DNA of 64,000 bases. It comes from UBA1429 sp964482225. Lineage in GTDB: Bacteria > Chloroflexota > Anaerolineae > UBA1429. Position 1 is the stretch's first letter. Each line of letters begins with the position of its first letter. Shown here one piece after another: positions 58,929-64,000 of this stretch. The notes beneath the pieces were generated by a model, which saw only the letters and a program-made list of their open reading frames with translations, made no database searches and was not told the origin of the DNA. The DNA is taken from positions 1 through 64,000 of the forward strand of contig CAYZWT010000020.1 in NCBI GenBank assembly GCA_964482225.1, given 5' to 3'. The translations under genes and the position numbers were made by a program.

Positions 58929-58964
58929 TTGTGAATTATATCACGACTTTTAGAGGCGTGTCAA
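58929..58964 (-). promoter_or_regulatory. Hydrogenase operon promoter with Rex-like operator
   Basis: On the minus strand: consensus TTGACA (58964-58959), 18-bp spacer, consensus TATAAT (58940-58935). Overlapping the -10 box is the imperfect palindrome TTGTGAATTATATCACGA (58946-58929 region, read on the plus strand). It matches 12 of the 14 fixed positions of the Rex site TTGTGAA-N4-TTCACAA; it also resembles a CRP site. Rex senses the NADH/NAD ratio. Confidence 0.75.
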
Positions 58965-59041
58965 AAGCCGCCAGGCTCGGCATATCCAGATCGCAAGTGA
59001 TTCGGCCCTACATGGGAACCGAGCCCTGCTTTCACCGCGCC

Positions 59042-61585
59042 TCACTCTGCCCAGAGCACCAGCCCCGGAATGTGTGGCGTGGCCAGGCCGGGGTGCCGGG
59101 GCAGCACGCGAATGGTGAACCCGCTCAGCCCGCTCTTGACGAACCGGGCGCCCACCTGATAGAGGGCATGGCCGCCGTCGTCGGTTCCCCGGTGGGCCAT
59201 CTCGATGGCGTCATATTCCTGAATGCCTCCCTGGGCGCCCGTGCGGCCCAGGCAGACCTGCACGCTCACATCCTCGGGCGAGAGCGCCCCCAGATGCACC
59301 CGCGCGCGAAACTCGATCTCGTCGCGCACCGTCACGTCATCGCGGGCGCTGGAGGCAATGTCCACCAGGCGGATGCCGGGCCAGGCGGCCCGCACATGCT
59401 GTAGCCATTGGGCCAGCTCCCTGGCAGCCTGGGCGCCGTCGGCATCGAGCTGTGCATACCGTTCCATGGCCGGGTGATAGAGATGATCGGCATACTCTTG
59501 CAGCATGCGGTTGGTGCAAAAACGCGGCCCCACACTGGCCATCGAGCGCTTGATCAACGCCACCCAGCCATGCGGCACGCTGTTGTTCCCGCGATCATAG
59601 AACAGGGGCACGACGTCCTTTTCGAGCATGTCGTACAGGGCGTTGGCCTCTACCTCGTCGCCATAGGCGTCGTCTTGATAGATCTCTCCCTGGCCGATGC
59701 GCCAGCCGATCTCGCTGGCATAGCCTTCATACCACCAACCGTCATAGGTGCTCAGGTGGATGGCGCCGTTCATGCAGGCCTTCATGCCGCTGGTGCCGCT
59801 GGCCTCTTGGCCATGGCGCGGGGTGTTCAGCCAGACGTCCACGCCCTGCACCAGGTAACGCGCCAGCGCCATATCGTAATCCTCCAGAAAGACGATCCGA
59901 TCGCGCAGATCGGGGCGCCGGCAAGCGTGTACCAGAGAGCGGATCAATTCCTTGGCCGGGTTGTCTTCTGGGTGCGCTTTGCCGGCAAAGAGGATCTGCA
60001 CAGGCCGGTCCGTCTGGTTCAGGATGCGCGAGAGGCGCTCCAGATCATGGAACAGCAGCAGGGCGCGCTTGTAGGTGGCAAAGCGCCGCGCAAAGCCGAT
60101 GGTCAGCGCCTTGGGATCGAGCACGCCCGAGGCGTGGGCAATGTCGCTCTGGCTGGCGCCGCGCCGCTCCAACTGGGCCCCCACGTGGCGCCGGGCAACG
60201 CCCACCAACCGCTCGCGGCGTCGCTCGTGGGTCTGCCACAGCTCTTCGTCGGGGATACGCTCCATCCGCTCCCACAGTTTCGCGTTGGCGGGATCCGATT
60301 GCCAGCGCGGCCCCAGGTAGCGCAGCAGCAGGTTCGCCATGTCTCGCGAGATCCAGCTTGGGTGATGGATGCCGTTGGTAATTGCGCTGATGGGCACCTC
60401 GTGGGCGGGCGTGCCGGGCCACAGGCTCTGCCACATCTCCCGCGCGATCTGCCCGTGCAGCGCGCTGACGCCATTGGCCCCAGAGGAAAGCGAGAGGGCC
60501 AACACCGCCATCGAAAAGGGCTCCTCGGCCTGGGCCTGGGGCGGGCGCCCGAGCGCCATAAAGCGATCCCGGTCTATACCCAACAGATGCATCCACTCGC
60601 CCAGGTAGCGATCCACCAGATAGGGCGGAAAGAGATCAATGCCCGCCGGCACCGAGGTGTGGGTGGTGAACACATTGCCCGCGGCGGTCAGCGTCAATGC
60701 CTCATCAAAGGAGAGGCCCTGGCGCTCCATGACGATGCGGATGCGCTCCAGCCCCAAAAAGGCCGAGTGGCCCTCGTTCATGTGGCAGACGGTCGGCTCG
60801 ATGCCCACCGCCTGCAAGGCCCGCATCCCGCCCACCCCCAGCAGGATCTCCTGGCGGATGCGCATGTCCTTATCGCCGGAATAGAGCTTGCTGGTGATCT
60901 GGCGATCCTCCGGCGCATTGCCCTCCAGGTTGGTATCCAGCATGTAGAGGGGCGCGCGCCCCACCTGCACGCGCCAGATGCGCGCGAGCACCTCACGCCC
61001 CGGATAGCTCACCGAGATGGTCAGCGGTGCGCCCGCTGCGTCGCGCTCCAGGCGGATCGGCATGTTGTGGAAATCGTTGGTGGGATAGGTCTCTTGCTGC
61101 CAGCCATCGGCGTTCAGATACTGCCGAAAATAGCCCTCCTGGTACAACATGCCGACGCCCACCAGCGGCAAGCCCATGTCGCTGGCCGTCTTGAGATGGT
61201 CGCCCGAGAGCACGCCCAGGCCGCCGGAATAGATCGGCATCGCCTCGGTCAGACCGTACTCCATGGAAAAGTAGGCGATGATGCCCCCTTGTTCCAGCGC
61301 CGGCGCGCCCCCCACATAGTCCTGCAACTCGCGATAGACGCGGTCCATGTGCGAGAGAAAACCCTCGTCTTGGCTCACGTCATCCAGCCGCTCCTGCGAA
61401 ACGCGCCCCAGCGTCTCGACGGGGTTATGGTGCGTGGCATCGAACAGGTCCGGGTCCAGGCGGCGAAACAGGTCCACGGCGTCCCGGGTCCACGACCACC
61501 ATACGTTGTGGGCGATCTCATACAATGGATCGAGGCGCTCCGGCAGCGAGGGGGTGACATTCAGGGTTCGAAAAGGTCGCAGCAT
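59042..61585 (-). CDS. glgP: Alpha-glucan phosphorylase
   Basis: An 847-residue PLP-dependent phosphorylase of the short bacterial/archaeal alpha-glucan phosphorylase type, which releases glucose-1-phosphate from glycogen or maltodextrin. YEIAHNVWWSWTRDAVDLFRRLDP at the start, IAYFSMEYGLTEAMPIYSGGLGVLSGDHLK, VCHMNEGHSAFLGLERIR, FAGKAHPEDNPAKELI and EASGTSGMKACMNG with the PLP Lys are all family motifs. ATG 61585 is preceded by TCTGGAGAGACG. It stands alone; the promoter region of the hydrogenase operon lies just downstream. Confidence 0.95.
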   Translation of the reverse strand: MLRPFRTLNVTPSLPERLDPLYEIAHNVWWSWTRDAVDLFRRLDPDLFDATHHNPVETLGRVSQERLDDVSQDEGFLSHMDRVYRELQDYVGGAPALEQGGIIAYFSMEYGLTEAMPIYSGGLGVLSGDHLKTASDMGLPLVGVGMLYQEGYFRQYLNADGWQQETYPTNDFHNMPIRLERDAAGAPLTISVSYPGREVLARIWRVQVGRAPLYMLDTNLEGNAPEDRQITSKLYSGDKDMRIRQEILLGVGGMRALQAVGIEPTVCHMNEGHSAFLGLERIRIVMERQGLSFDEALTLTAAGNVFTTHTSVPAGIDLFPPYLVDRYLGEWMHLLGIDRDRFMALGRPPQAQAEEPFSMAVLALSLSSGANGVSALHGQIAREMWQSLWPGTPAHEVPISAITNGIHHPSWISRDMANLLLRYLGPRWQSDPANAKLWERMERIPDEELWQTHERRRERLVGVARRHVGAQLERRGASQSDIAHASGVLDPKALTIGFARRFATYKRALLLFHDLERLSRILNQTDRPVQILFAGKAHPEDNPAKELIRSLVHACRRPDLRDRIVFLEDYDMALARYLVQGVDVWLNTPRHGQEASGTSGMKACMNGAIHLSTYDGWWYEGYASEIGWRIGQGEIYQDDAYGDEVEANALYDMLEKDVVPLFYDRGNNSVPHGWVALIKRSMASVGPRFCTNRMLQEYADHLYHPAMERYAQLDADGAQAARELAQWLQHVRAAWPGIRLVDIASSARDDVTVRDEIEFRARVHLGALSPEDVSVQVCLGRTGAQGGIQEYDAIEMAHRGTDDGGHALYQVGARFVKSGLSGFTIRVLPRHPGLATPHIPGLVLWAE

Positions 61586-61734
61586 CGTCTCTCCAGAGGG
61601 TGATTGGCAAACTCGGCGCATTATAGCCGCGAACGAAGGCGCGGCCAATTCAAGCCCACGCGTCCTGGAGCGCATCTTGGGGCTGGGGGAACCGCCAGCG
61701 CGGCGATCCCCCCAACTTGTGGCGACCTGTGATC

Positions 61735-62442
61735 TCAGGTGGATTCGAGTTCGCCTTCAAAGCCTTCCATGAGGGCGGCCACCTCCTCGGCGCTCATCAA
61801 CCCTACCGCTTGGAGCACCTTGGCGACCACCAGATCGGGGGGCGCCGCGCCCTCTAGCTCGGTCTTGTCGTTGATGACCGTCTTGGGCACGGCCATCACG
61901 CTATAGCGCTGGGCCAGTTGCGGGAACTCGACCGCCTCTACCATATCCGCCGTGATCTGGTCGCTGGCCATGGCAAAGGCGTGGGCCGTGCGCACGGCCG
62001 TGGGGCAATAGGGGCAGGTGGGCGTCACAAAGACCTGCATATGCACCGGTTCCTGGACCTGGGCCAACTGCGCCACCACCTCATCCGGCAGGCCGTGGGC
62101 CTCGTTCGAGACCGCCACGATATCCTCGACCAGGGTGTTGAACTCGTACCCCGAGGGGATGCCGTAAAAGCGGATGCCATAGTCCTTGGTGCCCATGATC
62201 ACCGTGGCGGGGATGCGCCGGATGCCGTGGGCCTCGGCGACCTCGCGGTCGGTGACAAAGTTGTAGATCTGCAATTCGATCTTGTCCGAGAGGGCCGCCA
62301 CCTCTTCCATCAACTGCTGGGTCTCTTTGCAGAACTGGCAAGAGATGGCCTGGGTAAAGAGCTTGATGGTCACCGGCCCGCTCAGGCCGCCCTTGAGATA
62401 GTCCTCTAGAAAGCGACGGTCCTTGTCGTTGAGCATTGGCAT
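61735..62442 (-). CDS. Protein disulfide oxidoreductase with two thioredoxin folds
   Basis: A 235-residue PDO-like (glutaredoxin-like) protein. Unit 1 has active site CQFC (Cys35, Cys38) and RIPATVIMG with the cis-Pro; unit 2 has CPYC (Cys143, Cys146) and AVPKTVIN. Two-unit PDOs are best known from hyperthermophiles and thermophilic bacteria, where they form disulfides in the cytoplasm. It points to a warm habitat. Eleven bp from the GH2 gene. Confidence 0.92.
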   Translation of the reverse strand: MPMLNDKDRRFLEDYLKGGLSGPVTIKLFTQAISCQFCKETQQLMEEVAALSDKIELQIYNFVTDREVAEAHGIRRIPATVIMGTKDYGIRFYGIPSGYEFNTLVEDIVAVSNEAHGLPDEVVAQLAQVQEPVHMQVFVTPTCPYCPTAVRTAHAFAMASDQITADMVEAVEFPQLAQRYSVMAVPKTVINDKTELEGAAPPDLVVAKVLQAVGLMSAEEVAALMEGFEGELEST

Positions 62443-62453
62443 GAGAGTACCTC

Positions 62454-64000
62454 CTACTTTTCCACGGCTGCCGGTTGCGTGTTGATCTCGTAGAACAGAG
62501 CCGGGTCGAACTTGGGCTGGCGGTCATAGGTGTACAGCCCGTTGACCTCCTGCTCGATATCGTACAATTGGGTATAGCAGAGCGCGCACATGCGCGGGTG
62601 CTGGAGCAGGGCCTCTGTCAGGGCGCGGTAGCGCGCCAAAAAGGCCTCCGGGCTCTGGGGCCGCCCCGATTCGCCGCCATAGCCCCAGCCGATTTCATCC
62701 GTCTGGCCCGGGTTCCACCAGATGCCGCCATATTCGCTCACGAAATAGGGCTGCCCTGCATAGGCGGCGTCGCGGTCGGGCCGGTTGCGGAACGGCTCAC
62801 CGCCCTGGGCGAATGCGGCGAACGCCTTGCCAAAGCTCTCGGGGTTCTGGTCGTAATTGTGCACGTCATAGATATCCGTCTCGACGTGCTGGTAGCCGCT
62901 GGTATCAATCACGGGGCGGGAGCGATCCAGGGCCTTGCTGGCGCGATAAACCCCCAGGATGACGCCCGGGTCTTGATCCACCTGGGTCTCGTTGAACGGG
63001 CACCAGCCCACGACGCTGGGATGGCTGTAATCGCGGTGCATGGCCTCTAGCCACTGGGGCAGGAACACTTCCAGCGCCCGGGGGTGGCTCACGTCCAGCC
63101 CCCAGTTGGGGAACTCGTCCCACACCAGATAGCCCATGCGGTCGGCCCAGTAGAGAAAGCGCGGCTCGAACAGCTTTTGGTGCAGTCGCGCGCCGTTGAA
63201 CCCCAGCCCCTGGGAGATGGCGATGTCGTTGCGCAGCGCCTCGTCATCGGGCGCGGTATAGATGCCATCGGGATAGTAGCCCTGATCCAGCACCAAGCGC
63301 TGGAACACCGGCTCTCCGTTCAGCAGAATGGCCCGCTCCGAGAGCCCCACCGAGCGCATGCCGAAATAGCTCTGGATCTCGTCGCGGGCGCCCGCTTGGG
63401 TCTCCAGGGTCAACGTCAGATCGTAGAGGGTGGGCCGGCCCGGCGCCCAGGTCTCGATCTCGGCCAGGGGCAGGAGCAGCGTGGCGAGGCGGCCGGCAAA
63501 GGGCGCGGCCTGGCGGCCCATCGGCGCGCCGGCCAGGGTCGCCTCGGCGGTCAAGAGCCCGCTGGTCGCAACGCCCCCCAGCGTCGCTTCGATCAAGAGC
63601 TGCCCGGTCTCCAAGAGCGGCGTGAGACGCAGGTTGGCGATATAGGCGGCGGGGACCGGCTCCAACCAGACGGTCTGCCAGATGCCGGTGGTGCGGGTAT
63701 AGTGGCAGCGCCGCGAGGCATAGTCCGGGCACTGCTTGCCCGCCAGCACCCAGGGCGAGCGGGTGTCATCCTGGGCATGGATCACCAGCGCGTTCTCGCC
63801 GCGCCGCAGCCAGGGCGTCAGATCCAGGGAGATGGGCGTATAGCCGCCCCGGTGCGCGCCCGCCAGGTGGCCGTTGACCCAGACCAAGGTATCATGGTCG
63901 CAGGCGCCAATGTGCAGCAGCACCCCTTGCGGCCCCCAGCCCTCCGGCACAACGAAGGTGCGCCGGTACCAGGCCCCTGCGTGGAAATCCACGTCGCCGA
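62454..64000 (-). CDS. Glycoside hydrolase family 2 (partial, N terminus beyond window)
   Basis: The last 515 or so residues of a GH2 enzyme (beta-galactosidase, glucuronidase or mannosidase type). The frame is open to the window edge at 64000, so the start is missing (some 60-100 residues by family length). The sugar-binding jelly roll begins WYRRTFVVPEGW, and DHDTLVWVNGHLAGAHRGGYTPI follows. The barrel has GVWCPFNETQ-type (WCPFNETQ, acid/base Glu) and FVSEYGGIWW with the nucleophile Glu. Substrate is not certain. No signal peptide can be judged. Confidence 0.92.
   Translation of the reverse strand, partial: GDVDFHAGAWYRRTFVVPEGWGPQGVLLHIGACDHDTLVWVNGHLAGAHRGGYTPISLDLTPWLRRGENALVIHAQDDTRSPWVLAGKQCPDYASRRCHYTRTTGIWQTVWLEPVPAAYIANLRLTPLLETGQLLIEATLGGVATSGLLTAEATLAGAPMGRQAAPFAGRLATLLLPLAEIETWAPGRPTLYDLTLTLETQAGARDEIQSYFGMRSVGLSERAILLNGEPVFQRLVLDQGYYPDGIYTAPDDEALRNDIAISQGLGFNGARLHQKLFEPRFLYWADRMGYLVWDEFPNWGLDVSHPRALEVFLPQWLEAMHRDYSHPSVVGWCPFNETQVDQDPGVILGVYRASKALDRSRPVIDTSGYQHVETDIYDVHNYDQNPESFGKAFAAFAQGGEPFRNRPDRDAAYAGQPYFVSEYGGIWWNPGQTDEIGWGYGGESGRPQSPEAFLARYRALTEALLQHPRMCALCYTQLYDIEQEVNGLYTYDRQPKFDPALFYEINTQPAAVEK

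Noticed and set aside
59408..61603. Long plus-strand open frame opposite the glucan phosphorylase
   Set aside because: High-GC shadow: it lacks recognisable motifs and ribosome site, is rich in His, Gly, Ala and Arg, and the minus-strand gene has full phosphorylase motifs.

Overview
The window is about 64 kb of high-GC (roughly two thirds G+C) bacterial chromosome from a metagenome-style assembly: it begins in a homopolymer G run and holds a 100-base N gap. The gene content fits Chloroflexota, probably an Anaerolineae-like lineage, possibly thermophilic. Pointers are SBBP beta-propeller secreted proteins ending in an LP-x-x-x-R tail, a two-thioredoxin protein disulfide oxidoreductase, a DnaB/DnaD/DnaC-type replication operon, and many GC-rich palindromic repeats between genes. 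This placement is an inference; no rRNA or tRNA gene was seen.

Layout. 0.2-5.4 kb: a glycosyltransferase, then an inositol-catabolism operon (iolD-iolE-iolG) behind a promoter that overlaps a perfect operator-like palindrome. 5.4-11.1 kb: a tandem repeat, then glycosyltransferase, polyprenyl glycosylphosphotransferase, M20 hydrolase and a glycoside hydrolase. 11.2-12.7 kb: DUF4956 membrane protein plus VTC-domain protein on the minus strand. 13.1-15.8 kb: a eukaryotic-type DNA topoisomerase IB fused to a GNAT-like domain, followed by a LysW-like zinc ribbon with a long acidic tail. 15.8-24.1 kb (minus strand): a reduced phage-like cassette (portal, protease-capsid fusion, adaptor, baseplate-like protein, large tail-like protein) interrupted by a RAYT transposase and its ~178-bp palindromic repeat array; no terminase, tape measure or integrase is present. 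24.3-31.6 kb: ABC transporter, lipase, dehydrogenases, ThuA-like protein, flavin reductase.

31.6-38.5 kb is housekeeping: tsaE-tsaB-rimI-surE, then a bifunctional-nuclease-family gene with dnaB, a DnaD-like gene and an unusual helicase loader with two complete DnaC-type ATPase domains in one chain. 38.5-47.7 kb has a membrane-anchored glycoside hydrolase, a GT39-like glycosyltransferase and two paralogous SBBP proteins. 47.8-48.5 kb is mobA.

48.6-58.9 kb is a 13-gene minus-strand hydrogenase operon. Its order (DRTGG, CBS-ATPase, DRTGG, PHP, NuoE-like, HATPase, HndB-like, NuoF-like) is that of electron-bifurcating [FeFe] hydrogenase operons, but the catalytic end is [NiFe] (HoxY/HoxH-like plus a maturation protease and a HoxU-NuoG-like subunit). 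A near-perfect sigma70 promoter overlaps a Rex-like operator. The window closes with an alpha-glucan phosphorylase, the disulfide oxidoreductase and a truncated GH2 enzyme.

The strongest candidates for new biology are the eukaryote-like TopIB-GNAT fusion, the [NiFe] version of a bifurcating-type hydrogenase operon with its Rex-like site, the double-headed helicase loader, and the RAYT/repeat system whose palindromes recur across the whole window.
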